From: Vitellaria paradoxa
Lineage: Eukaryota > Streptophyta > Magnoliopsida > Ericales > Sapotaceae
NCBI GenBank assembly: GCA_019916065.1
Contig: CM034240.1
Location: forward strand, 46,016,026-46,080,025
DNA: 64,000 nucleotides
Reading direction: 5' to 3'
Shown: in pieces, positions 12,221 to 24,302 of the stretch
How the letters are laid out: every line of letters begins with the position of its first letter
Numbering within the stretch: the first letter of the stretch is position 1
Notes under the pieces: model-generated
What the model was told of the DNA's origin: nothing
Database searches by the model: none
Seen by the model: only the letters and a program-made list of their open reading frames with translations
Made by a program: the position numbers and the translations under genes

Positions 12221-12345
12221 GACTTGACTTAATTAACCTCTTAAATAAAAAAAGAAAGACTTGACTAATTACCTCTTAAATAAAAAAGAAAGATGACTTG
12301 ACTTAATTAACCTCTTAAATAAAAAAGAAAGACTTGACTTGAATT
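12221..12345. repeat. 37-bp minisatellite with one W-box per unit, upstream of RLP exon
   Basis: About 3.3 copies of a unit beginning GACTTGACTTAATTAACC, starting at 12221, 12258, 12295 and 12331. Each unit contains TTGACT (12224, 12261, 12298, 12334), the W-box consensus TTGAC(C/T) bound by WRKY factors. A further TTGACC is at 12137. The array lies roughly 490-620 bp upstream of the RLP start codon. The diverged upstream remnant at 17640-17990 lacks it. Regulatory function is inference. Confidence 0.8.
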
Positions 12346-12943
12346 AGAGATAACTTGATTCCTATAATTTTTCATTTTTCATTTTTGTTTGTACTAAATA
12401 ACCATATTTTACCTAATTAGAATGCTTATTTTTTCAACGGGTCTAGGTAATATTACCAAATAAAATTATATGTATATCATATAATATAGGTAAAATGTTT
12501 AAGAAAATGCCAAGGCATCCAAAGTATACTTTAAAATACCAAATTCATCCCAATATTTTCAAAGCGCAAACTTTTGAAACGGTAAATCAAGCATAAACAA
12601 AATATGAAGTCCTAAATTATTTGAATTAAAAAATTGCTACGTAATATTATCGAATAAAACTAATAGTAAAATATGAATTTAAATTAAATTCAGGACATTA
12701 CATTAGTGATGGGATGTTAATTTGAGACATTGAGATTTGATTGGACTGTAAACTAATGCTGGCCTGCAACGAAAAGTCTATCATAAAATATGATGGAAAA
12801 ATCCACAAGAGATTATGATTATTTATTATCCTCTTCGAAACAGAATGCACATGTGTGGTGCTGATTTGCCATTAGATACGTAAAATAATATAGTTGGTGG
12901 CCTGTAAAATCCAAAATAAATTCAAGATAGATAGATATTAGAG

Positions 12944-14575
12944 TTGTAATGACTAAGTAGTGTTGATTTTAACTCTGGTGTAAATATACATACATAATTG
13001 TCAAGAGGAAATTATTATTACTACAAAATATAAACCTAATAAAAGGTCATGTGGAACATGGTTCAATCTAACAAAGGCAAAGAATATTATAAATATAGAG
13101 GAAATTTATTAAAACGATGTATGAACTATTTCATTCTCTTATATACTTTACCTAAATTCCCTTCGTGCATACTAACTTAATCACTGAAGATAGGTGTGTG
13201 CATAATTTAGTTAAAATTTAGTTTTCAAATCATATTGACCAAATTTAAGAAATTTGGTTCGATTATTTATCTAGCAACGATCAGTTTAGTTATTTTTTTG
13301 TAAAAATAATGGTTATCGGTTTTGGATATGATTTTAAAATTCTAAAACCAAATAAACAAATTAACTAAATTAAATTTACTTAATATTTAATAAATGATAG
13401 TTAACCTAATATTCACTCCTATCAATGATTTTGTTTTTTGAAACCTCAAAAGGTATAGAAAATTACCAAATCATTGTAATATTAAATATATATTTTAAAT
13501 CTCAATAGCACTTATATAAATTATTATTTTTTCATAATTAAATTATAATAAATATATTTAAATTTATAAACGTATATAACTAAACCGACCATAATTGAAT
13601 ATAATTCGGTTTGAGTAAAGTTCGGTTAATACATATTTTTTTGATTGGTTTAGTTATTATTTTTTATTTTCAAAATTAATTGATTCAATAATAAAATTAA
13701 ATTTTCGAACGGTACCAACCACTACTCACCCTTAATTAATTGAAGGGTATTTAGCCCGAACTCCATCTAGCGCATAGTTTTTCCAATGATCACATACAAG
13801 CACAGGGTTAAAGAGGTGTTTGTTGGCCCAATCAACTAATTGGTCGGTCAAACTTTGACCCCAATTTGACCCTTCAATAATAAAATAAAATAAAAAATTC
13901 TATAAATAATATTCTTAAACAATTCACTTTCTCTCCCTTAATTATACATAAAATATTTTCTTGTCTCTCTCAACTTTAAAGAAAATAGGTCTATACGCAA
14001 ATGTTGCCTTTGGTTTGCTAAAAAACTCTGAAAATTTTTAAGAAATCTAAAAATTTCTAAAAACTACTCACTTTTTTTTTCACTGCATAAATTACAAACC
14101 TACAACTTATCTCATTTTATCTTATATATCTTTATCACTCCAAACACACCAAAATTTATCTCCTGATAAAAAAAGAAGAATAAATGGTTTCCTTTTGGTG
14201 GACTAACTATTATCAATAAAAAGAAAATTTCAATGAATCTTGAATATAAAAATTTATAAGTAATTTTAAAATCGTAAGGCTAAAAAAGTTATCATTAAAT
14301 AAAAGTTTTATATGAAAGGGTCGTCGCTCGCCCTAAGCCCCAATTAGAATGGGGCTGATTCTAGTTCTAGGGATGGAAAAAAAAAAGGGTTAAAATTTAA
14401 TTTATGAACCAAACAATTCATATTTGGTTTAAATGGTTTGTGAATTTTTTAAATTTCAATTTCTGGTTGGGTGTATAAAACAAATTTAGCCAAGCCAACC
14501 AAATTGTCCATATTACAAAACTATATATTAAACTAAATTGAGGAAATATAAATAATATAGATTTATGTTTAACAT
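12944..14575. repeat. Old paralogous segment with empty copia target site
   Basis: Aligns with 2420-3910 and 28267-29749 up to aacat (14571-14575), then continues directly into sequence matching 39523 onward. It is thus the uninterrupted version of the locus hit by the copia element. It carries a ~135-bp extra piece near 14016-14150 of a dispersed short repeat family. Non-coding. Confidence 0.85.
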
Positions 14576-14875
14576 AATATAAATATATTAAACCAAATTC
14601 TTAATTAAAATATTTTAAAATTTGAACTGAATAATTTGTCACTTTTATTCAACTGATGTTTTTTTTATGAACATTAAAATTATTTTGCCCATCAATTCCA
14701 ACTCCTCTACTTGGGTTTAATGGACTTGGCTCTCTGCTATTTGTTTTTCTATTATTCTTCTACTTTCTTAAATCTTAACCACCGTTTCATCTAATGGCTA
14801 AAAACACACTTTTTTTGTGAGTCTTATTTTATTAACTTTTCTTCTTCATTTTTATCCAATATTCTTGTTTGAAAA

Positions 14876-15735
14876 TAGTTTACTTTAGAATTAAGCTGAT
14901 TATTTCTACATCGACATATGATTTTAATAATTTATTTTTACTGAAAGCAATTTGCTTATAAACTATATTAATTTAGCATATAAAATGAGCCAAACCAATT
15001 ATAGGTTCACATAATTACCTCAGAGTAAACTAAGATTGCATTTGTATTTATGGATTTGAAATTAAGAAAAATTTGCACTAATTAATTAAGAAGAATTATT
15101 CAAATAAGTTTGTAATTTTAAATAAGAATTTGATCATGGATTTGTGAACGAAGGTGCATTGCCCCCAGGTAGGCTAAATGTTGCTCACTTCACATGGCCA
15201 GTTAAATGTGTAGGCACAGTTTGAACATCATGAATTTGAACATTTAACACGATAATTTTTTGATAGATTTGGGTCATCATATAAAATAGTTATTTGAAAA
15301 ATCTTAATAAATATAGCTTTATCATTTTAGAGAGTAGTGACATCACTACTTTGATACTAATTAAGAAGAATTTCTATGTATTATTAACATAAATTAATTT
15401 TATAACTTATAGATATAAGTACAATTTAATATTAAATTTCTTGATTTGAACCTCTTAACTATTCAAACAGATTTTAATTGTAGAATTATTTTAATCGTAA
15501 AAACAGTCAAATCTGCTATGAAATTATGAGAAAAAAGTTTGACATGACTTAAAAAGGGACGCTAAATCCTTTCATATAATATAAGTTATGCACTTAAATA
15601 ATTACTTATTGTTCTATTGTAAATTATTTGGCCTTGTACTATAATTTTAGCAATTATTATTTTCAAAATTTGTATTGGTGATCTTCCTCTGGGTATAAGA
15701 CTGGGATTGTGTGGTGTTGCCGGTGACTAGGCCTA
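14876..15735. repeat. Dispersed intergenic segment, copy 2 of 4
   Basis: Diverged copy of 960-1895, 25258-27772 and 41133-41945, directly upstream of a relic glycerol kinase exon. No gene. Confidence 0.65.
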
Positions 15736-15794
15736 GCATTTTGCTTCCAATTAACGTAACTCATGTCTACGCACCCCTCTTTTGTGATTCGTAG

Positions 15795-16004
15795 GCAGTT
15801 GGCTAGCCCAGTGAGTGGTAAGATCAGTTGACATAGAAACAACTCTTGGAACAGCCATTAATTGTGATTTGGACAGAAGATGAGGAAAAGATGTCGAGAA
15901 ATTTACCAGTTTACATCCAACATTGCCAGAAGAATAGGAAAAAGAAGGTGGAATCTCGGTGCAAAATTGTTTCAAGGTTTCGATTTTGTTAATCTGTCTC
16001 GTAA
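15795..16004 (+). pseudogene. Glycerol kinase last-exon relic 1
   Basis: Starts after a preserved cgtag acceptor (15790-15794) and follows the last exon of the glycerol kinase pseudogene at 52636-52881: gcag, ggctagcccagt, ggtaaga, gacatagaaacaac, tggacag, aggtggaatc and gtttcaag are recognisable in order. About 60 bp of the middle (the AAYAAGLAVG-encoding part) is missing and frame is lost. The preceding intron end and downstream sequence to about 16620 also match 52590-53520, so a genomic duplication rather than a processed copy made it. Confidence 0.8.
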
Positions 16005-16341
16005 CTAATTGTTTTTCTTCACATTCTAATACCTACCTGCCATAGGTTTTTTCTGTCTATTATTTATTAATTATTATTATTTATGCTTTTGTAGCTAGAT
16101 TTGTGAATGGGAAGAAACTTTTATTTTGGTTAAGCTTATATCATAATAAATGTACCTTTCAAAAAAAATATCATAATATATGTTGATTTTGTGATATTGC
16201 AACCATCTTAACCTTCAATAAAAACATACTATGTATATTTATTGCTTCGCATACACTATACTACAAGAAAAGTATTCATGAATTGGTTGTTAATTCACCA
16301 GGCCATCTGAAACATGGTTATCTCTGCTAAGGAATATAAGG

Positions 16342-16478
16342 TTTCGTTTGAAACTTTGAAAATTGTTAAAAATATTGAAAATTTTTAAAATTATTATTTT
16401 TTATTTTACTATGCAATTACAAACTCACATTTTTATTAAATTTTATCACTTTTTGTCACTCCAAATGCCCCTAAAACT
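16342..16478. repeat. Dispersed ~135-bp AT-rich short repeat (MITE-like)
   Basis: Begins ttcgtttgaaactttgaaaa and ends tcactccaaatgcccctaaa; similar blocks occur at 14016-14150, 19692-19835, 42573-42717 and 63675-63800. The ends are only weakly inverse to each other, so this may be a decayed MITE family. Non-coding. Confidence 0.4.
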
Positions 16479-17639
16479 CCCTTAATGCTGTTGATTCATT
16501 ATAGTAATGCAAAACAAAAAACAACTGAATATAATTACTGCTGAAACAGAACACTATTTTTTTTTTTTTTAAATTTGCATTCATCAAATTCTGATATTCA
16601 GATTTTGAGTTTACTGCAACTATTTGGTTCGAACGAACACATGCGCAGCGGCTTCCATCCGTTTGTGTGTGAAAAATTGATTTATTTTGAAAAATTGACA
16701 CCGATTATTAAGGCAATTAGTGAACGGCAAAAATAATTTTAAGGAAATAATGTCTAACACTAGAATCAACTCAAAGATTTTCGATTTCAATTTCTAAGAG
16801 TGAGTTCGATTTTATTTATTTTTCTGATATAAAATAATTGTTACATTTTTTTTTTAAACAGTAAAACTTAAGACTAAACCGTCTTTGTGTCTCCGTTATA
16901 AAATTTTCTGCCTTGTAAAATTCTGTTCACTGTTTTGCATCAATTCTGTGCGAAGGGATGCCAATGAGTGAGATCGAGGTCGGGTATTATATTCATCATT
17001 TTGAATTCTGTCAGGTAAAAAAATAAATACTCAAAGAGGAGTACCTAGCTAACAAGTACTTTTAATTAGTTACTATTCCCAATCTATCAAGTAATCAATA
17101 CCATTAAGTAATTGGGTATTTATATCCTTCAAATATGAGATAATTATATCAAAAATAAGAATTAAAAAATTTTTTAAATACAATAACTTTATAATTAATT
17201 TTATATTTTCAAAGAGACAATTATCTTTAAATAGAAGTTTTGAGTTTACTGCCATTGTTTGGTTCCAACGAACGCATGGACTACGGTTGCCATTGGACAA
17301 AAAATTATGGAGGAATCTAATCTGAATCGGAAATTCTATTTTTATTTTTTGCAATTACTTTTACTACTATATATGCTGTATTAATTTTGTACATTTTCTT
17401 TTTTTTTTTTTAAATCAAATCGTTTGGACTCATCACTTACAGTACAGTATATATCATTTTCTTAAATATTTGGTGGCAAAAAAAAGTAACAAATTAATTA
17501 AACATATTTACATTTAAAGTGAGCTTAATTTTCCACAATTACATTTAATTTAAATGAAAACTGTCAAAATGCTCAACTCACACTCCGGTTCTTTTTTTTT
17601 TATTTTTTTATGTTAACATGACAAATGGATATTAAAGTA

Positions 17640-17990
17640 ATCCGGTCGGTTCTGAAATTGTAATTTGATATTAAAATGAGGCATACATGCTATTCTTAGA
17701 GGATGCTTGGATGAGTTTTTCCTTAGTTTTTACAATTTCTTTCGCGGCTTTTTAACCAAATTTTATTTTATTTTTCTTTTTAGGCATTTTATGTGTCCTT
17801 TCCGATTTTTTTATTTGAAAATTAAAAAATATTAAAGAACGACTTAAGTAGAAAAGGAAATTTTTTTTTGTAGTTTTTTATATTTTAATTTTTTTATCCT
17901 TTTTAATTTATAGATAGATATGAATTGTTTTCTTCCAAAATGATAAAATAAAAATTTCTAAAATATTAGATGATTTTTCGATAAAAAAAT
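17640..17990. repeat. Remnant of RLP upstream region without its exon
   Basis: Matches 11740-11990, the sequence immediately upstream of the RLP first exon (shared phrases such as gaaattgtaatttg, aaaatgaggca and gcttggatga), but the coding exon that should lie left of about 17630 is absent. A relic of a lost RLP gene copy. Confidence 0.6.
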
Positions 17991-17999
17991 ATGACCAAA

Positions 18000-20480
18000 G
18001 GTTTGTCATTAGTGATGGGATCTTAATTTGGGACATTGAGATTTATAATTTGTCGACTTTAGATCGATATTGAGCTATGAGCAATAATATATCATGAAAT
18101 ATGATAGAAGAGTAAACGAGATACATATTATAATTATTTATTATTCTCTCGGAATAGGATGCGATTGTGAGGTGTCGATTTGCCATTAGTCACATAAAAT
18201 AGTGCAATTACATTTGCTCTTTTTTTTTTAAGTGTATTTTTGTTTTATTTTTGTATTTTTTTCTAATTATTGTTGGGGATATTTTTGTAATATTTTATAT
18301 TTTGCATATGCTTATTTATCATCTATTGTATAATTGAATATATTGTAAAAATTTATAATAAAAAATCAACGTTCTGCTAATCAATATTATTACATTAACA
18401 TGAGAGAGATTTACAAAAGTCACACACGTGATTTTTGTAAGTTGATACATGTATTTAATTTTTTTAATTTTTTATTTTTTATAGATATTAATGTTTTTTT
18501 ATATTAAATACTTTAGTGATTATTGGCAATTTAAGCGTATATCAATTTTTATTTTTTTTTTATAATATATAATTAAATATATTATAAGAATTTAAGCAAT
18601 GCGCTGGTGACTCTACTAGTTAAGTTAAATGTGAATGGGGGACTTGTGCGATGACATGGACAAAGTCCACCGAAACTATAATTTTCAAAGACATCAATCG
18701 TATGCCGGGGGCGTAAGCTTGCTAATCATCAGTTCATGTTTGAATTATTTATTAAATTTGAGTTTAAATATTATATTTAAAATTTACTCTTTCACTAATT
18801 TGTGTTTGATTGAATAAAAAACACTGATAATATAAAAATTATTACTTTTTATCCACTTTACAATTACGAATATATAAATTTTTTAAATTATCTTACTTTT
18901 TATCACTCCAAACACCTCTAAATTAGCAAAATCAAATTTATTTATAAGAAATAAATCATTATAAAAATAATATAATATTTTGCAAAATATTCTGCGTACT
19001 AAATATAGTACTTAATCTTTAGTGTGTATATACCGTGCCACGTCTAGTAATAAGTTTTATATTGTATTTAGTAAATGAATTTTGAATTTAAATAATATAT
19101 GTATTTATACACGTACATATATAAATCGACCAAAATACAAAATAATAAACATATTAACATATATAATTAAATTGCAAATACAAAATTTAAACGAAGTTGA
19201 GTTCTTAGTGAACTGAGTTAGACAACGTTTTTTAATTTTTATAAGAAGAGGCTTTCCCGTGGGCTGGGCTGAGAGAGTAGCGGCCTCTTCACTCTCCTTC
19301 AGTCGATTCAGATACCGAATCCTATCTCTTGGAGAGAGGTGCAGAAGCTCTCCCTTTGACTCAGGGGTTTGTTAAATAAATGAGTCAAAACCGACTTAAG
19401 TAGAAATGGCAGGTGTGGGTATGCGTCTATGCGGTGACGGAGCCTTTCCCAATCCCACCCTCCAGAATAATTTCCCATCCGCCCCTAACTAATTAAGATT
19501 TATAATGCTTTAACTTTGTCTTTTTTTTTTAAATAAGAAAGCAAATAAAATATATAAACTAACTATTAATTCAATTATAAAAAATATTAATATTTAAATT
19601 AACAAAATAATAAAACAAACATTACAATACTAATATTTTAATTTCTTAACACATAAAAGTAAGAATAATAAAAATATTTTTATTTTATAGCCCCGTTTAG
19701 TTTACAAAGAAATTTCAAAAAATTCTATAAATCTTTGTTAACTTTATATCACATTAACTTTTTTCTTTCACTGTACGCATTACGAATTCTCAATTTATCT
19801 TAATTTATCTCAATTTATCTTACTTCAAACGCACTTATATCTAATTAAAAAGCATCGAAAAATTTTAACTTTCTGACTCGATACCCAAGTCATTAGGGTA
19901 ATATCAAATTGGATTACCCACTGTACCCGCTCCGCTGCATCCCGAACCCGGAATCATGTGCAACACAACCCATTTGCAGTTCTACCACAAAGCAAAAGTC
20001 ATCTTATGGGGAACGTGAAACCCATTTTCGTAGAAATTGATGAGCGGGTTGTTCGGGGGAGATAAGCGTGTGGAATTTTTATTGTGTTTTGTCAAATATA
20101 CAAAAATTAACTTTTAATATTTTTTTATTAATTTTTGAGTTGTCAAACGTCATGAGCGTGTGAATTTTTATTTTTATTTTTTATTTTAGCTAGTCAAACC
20201 TCCACCCGACATTGCTTGATAACCTGGCCCACTTTTTAATGATGACGCCCTCCACGAAACAGTTGTATGATGGAGTGTTCCCATGGCATCTTCGGTACAT
20301 TTTCAGGGAATTCAAACACGTAATATCCTATGAGTCACTCTTGACTGTAGGAATTTAAGTAAAAAGTCTTGAGAATTAAATTAACGAATAGGCCAGCCAG
20401 ACGAGGAATAAAGAGGTTATCCAAAAACCAGATCGTCATCGGCTGATGTGGGTTCTCCATAACCATGGAATCAAAAATTT
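18000..20480. repeat. 3-kb direct duplication, left copy
   Basis: Non-coding segment repeated at 21040-23620 (offset about 3.0-3.1 kb) with ~10-15% differences by eye. Shared landmarks are the phrase taagttaaatgtgaatgggg (18624 and 21582) and the block around 19900-20480 (matching 23100-23600). A shorter third copy of the last part is at 40740-41060. This copy has a 130-bp internal deletion near 18665 and an extra GC-richer piece at 19241-19370. No supported gene. Confidence 0.8.
19241..19370. other. GC-richer insert of unknown origin (possible organelle DNA)
   Basis: About 130 bp of clearly higher G+C than its surroundings, absent from the paralogous position near 22230. It contains gggctgggctgagagagtag and ggagagaggtgcagaagctc. 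Composition and style recall plant mitochondrial DNA, but I cannot match it to a gene; nuclear transfer of organelle DNA is a guess. Confidence 0.35.
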
Positions 20481-21039
20481 CCGATATTTTTAATTTCTTT
20501 CGATGTATTCATGAGATTTTAATAAAAATTTAAAAATTAAATTAAATCACGAGAAAATAAAAATACTATGATAATTTGTTGATTACCATAAATTTAGAGA
20601 TAAATTCACAAAGCTCAGTAAACTATCCAATTTTCCGTCACTCGAGACTTGTCTTATTTATCTTGCACGTCTATTAAAAACTTAAATTACCTAATAGTAT
20701 AAATACATTAATAATTAAATATAAACTAAAAAATTAAAAAAAAATCTTAGTTACAACACTAAAATTGAAGCGGAGCTTTGAAATTTTTAATATTATTATC
20801 AACAGTAATATTTTTGATTTTTTTCACTTTAATTAAGAATAATATTATATATATATAAGATATAATTATATCATAGAGTTACTTTTTAATTATTAATAAT
20901 TTTTGTATACATATATGATATAATAGAATACGTATATATATCTTTTGTATTTCAATTAGTTATGTTTAAATTATTAAATTAACAAATTATGCAAATAAAA
21001 TATTAACACCGCAAAATTAATTTGTGACTTTATAAGAGA

Positions 21040-23620
21040 AGAATTAATGAGTATTAATTATTTATTATCATCTTGGAAACAGGATGCACTTACCAGGGGT
21101 CGATTTGCCATTATTCACGTAATTGGTGCAATTATACATGCTCTTTGTGTGTGTGTGTTTTATTTTTGTATTTTTTTCAATTATTGTTGGAGGTATTTTT
21201 GTATTATTTTACATATTACTTTTTTTGTATTATTTTACATTTTACTTATTCTTCATCCTCTATCATAAAATTAATATATTATAAAAATTCATAAAAAATG
21301 TTAACATCCTATTAATCTATACTAATACATTAATATAAAAGGAATTTGTACAAAGTCACACGTGGTTTTACTATAAATCGACACGTGTATTTTAAGTTTT
21401 GTTCTTTTTTTTATATTTTTAATTTTTTTGGTTCAATACTAATATTATTTTTATATTAAAAATTTCAATAATTATTGGCAATTTAACATGTATATCAATT
21501 TTTTTCGCATTTTATTTCACATATATATATATTAAATACATTACAAAAACTTGAGTAATGTGCAGGTGATCCTACCGTTTAAGTTAAATGTGAATGGGGA
21601 ACTAGCGTGATGACATGGACAAAGTGAGTTAACGTTCATGGACGACCGTACGGTCCACGCCCACGTGAGAGAAAGAAAATATATATGTTTTCAAAGTCGC
21701 AAAGAACAAACGAATGGGACGTGTCACGCAGGAGTAGAATAAAGAGGAGTCATTGATTACAAAGTCCACCAAAACTACGTCATTGATTTCAGCGACATCG
21801 ATCGTAACGCGTTGGGGCGCAAGGTTGCTTATCAGCTCATGTTTGAATTATTTATTAAATTTGAGTTTAAATATTATATTCAAAATTTAGTTTTATTAAT
21901 TAAATTAATGCAGTCAAGTTTACTAATAGATAAATAATTATAAAATAATATAATATTTTGCAAAATATTCTATGTACTAAATATTGTTCATAATCTTTAG
22001 CGAATATGTATTGTGCCACGTCTATTTTGCTTGCCTTGGTTTATTTCCAGAAAATTAATTAATTGGGTTCTTAATTGTATTTAGTAAATAAATTTTAAGT
22101 TTAGTTAATTTACACACATATATAAATTGACCACAATACAAAATAATAAATATTTTAATGTATATAATTTAATTATACGTACAAAATTTTAAACGAATAT
22201 GAATTCTTAACGAATTCAGTTAGATAACGTTCTTTACTTCTACCTTTTAATTTGTTCACACCCTACTAGCTTATTAAATGAAGTCTAGACGGATTTGAAC
22301 AAAACGGCAACAGTGTGGGTATACGGTGAGGGAGCCCTTCCTAATCCTACACTCCCAAATAATTCCCCTAGCCCCCTTCCCCAACTAATTAATATCAATA
22401 ATACTTTATTATTTTATTTTAAAATAAAAAAATAAAATATATATAAATTTGTTAATCACTTACTATCTTAAAAATTTAATCTGTTTAGGAATAGATCCAA
22501 TAATGATATTAAATTATTTCAATACTTCTCTCACGTACAACTTCTAATATAGACATGAAGTAGAAACAAACAAACCAAATCAAATGAGGTGCACAAATAT
22601 AAGTAAACAAAGTGCATAATAATAAATAGAGAATAATAAGATTCGAATTCAAAATCTTCTGCACTAAAGATCTGATATTATGTTAAGTTTCCAATTATTT
22701 TAAAAGGTTAAGGGCTCGTTTGGAGTCCCAAAAAAAAAAAAAAATCAAAAGTTAGGCTTGATGTGATGTAAAAATGATAGGTGACAAAATGTGATTAGAG
22801 GAATTTGAAAACTTTTAAAGTTTTTTGAAATTTTTTGATTTTATTTGAGACTCCAAACGAGCCCTAAGTTGTTAAGAGAGGAATCTAACAACATTTATAA
22901 ACTATTTCAACAAAATTATATTAATATTTAAATTAACAAAATATTAAAACAAACATTATAATACTAATATTTCAATTTTTTAACACACAAAAATGAGAAT
23001 AGTAAGAATTTTTTTATTGTTTCTAAATTTAATTTAGGGTTGAAAAATTTTACCTAACTCGGCTTCAAATCCGATTGAGTTTTTACTTTTTTTGACTCGA
23101 TCTCTAAGTCATTAGGGTAATATCAAATTTGATTACCAACTGTACCCGCTCCATTGCATCCAGAACCGGAAATCATGTGCAACACAATTCATTTGCAGTT
23201 CTATGACAAAGCAAAAGTCATCTTCAAGGGAACGTGAAACCCATTTCGTAGAAATTGATTAGCGGGTTGTTTGGGGAGAGATAAACATGTGGAATTTTTT
23301 TTATTTTAGCTAGTCAAACCTCCACTCGACAATGCCTGATAACCTGACCCACTTTTCAATAATGACGCCCTCCACAAAACCGCTGAAGGATTGAGCGTTC
23401 CCATGGCATCTTCAATGCATTTCGCTGGAATTCAAACAAGTAATGTCCTATGAGTCACTTTTGATTGTGGGAAAAAGGAGCTGGCCCGTAAAAAGTCTTC
23501 AGCACTAATTCAAGGAATGGGCCAGCCAGACAAAGAGCAAAGAGGTCATCCAATAATCAGATCGCCATGGGCTGAGGTGGGTTCCTCGTAACATCATTGA
23601 TGTCAAGGCCAATTTTCTTT
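21040..23620. repeat. 3-kb direct duplication, right copy
   Basis: Partner of 18000-20480. Retains the ~130 bp missing from the left copy, including a CACGTG G-box near 21661-21666, and carries a Tourist-like MITE (22712-22864) absent from the left copy. Two overlapping short frames near 21047-21294 are not conserved in the partner and are not counted as genes. Confidence 0.8.
22712..22864. mobile_element. Tourist/PIF-Harbinger-like MITE
   Basis: 153 bp bounded by perfect 16-bp terminal inverted repeats, gggctcgtttggagtc and gactccaaacgagccc, flanked on both sides by TAA (22709-22711 and 22865-22867). A 3-bp TAA/TTA target duplication with such ends is the signature of PIF/Harbinger-mobilised Tourist MITEs. 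The interior is AT-rich and non-coding. Absent from the paralogous position near 19.5 kb, so it inserted after that duplication. Confidence 0.85.
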
Positions 23621-24302
23621 TGTTTTCTTTTAAGGACATGTTTTGTAGAGAGTGAAATTTAAGAATAAAAAATTATAGAGTAACTGTTATCATGATAATA
23701 GTTAATGAGGTAATAAGTCTATAGTATTTATTTTTAGAATGAAAAAATAAATATTATCAGTAATAACTATACTATATTTAGAATGTTAAAAATTTTGGGG
23801 GCACAAGTTAATTGTATTTAAAATGAGAATAAATTGACTAACGGTAAAAGTTAATTGTAATGTTAATAAAATATTAGAATAAATAAATCATTATAATCAT
23901 TGTTATCTTAATAATAATTAATTTTAATAAAAAATATTATTAAAAATATATACTTTTAAATAAAAATATTAATTATAAAAAATAATTTTATCATTGACTA
24001 ATATTTCAATAGTAATTAATTCTAATAGTGAATTATTATTTGTTAAAAACTATGAAGCATGAATGTGGATATGAGTACGGACATAAAAACGACAATTTTC
24101 AAAAAAAGAGAATATGGACACAGCCACAGCGAAGTTATGGTAAACAAATAAAATAAAATATATATTTTATTATAAATTTTTGAAAATAACATCTATATAC
24201 TACCAAACCTTATAAATAATATATAGCATGAAAAATATCATTTAATCTATAAATTAATAACATAAAAATTACCATTTAATGTATAAATTAACATCATTCA
24301 TA
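23621..24302. other. AT-rich stretch with no recognisable feature
   Basis: Low-complexity A/T-rich sequence between the 3-kb duplication and copy B. I see no gene, RNA or element ends. Its counterpart for copy A would lie left of the window. Confidence 0.6.

Noticed and set aside
12221..12345. CRISPR-like array
   Set aside because: Units are directly contiguous with no unique spacers, and the genome is a plant's; it is a minisatellite.
15751..15975. Minus-strand 74-codon frame over relic 1
   Set aside because: Antisense shadow of the glycerol kinase last-exon relic.
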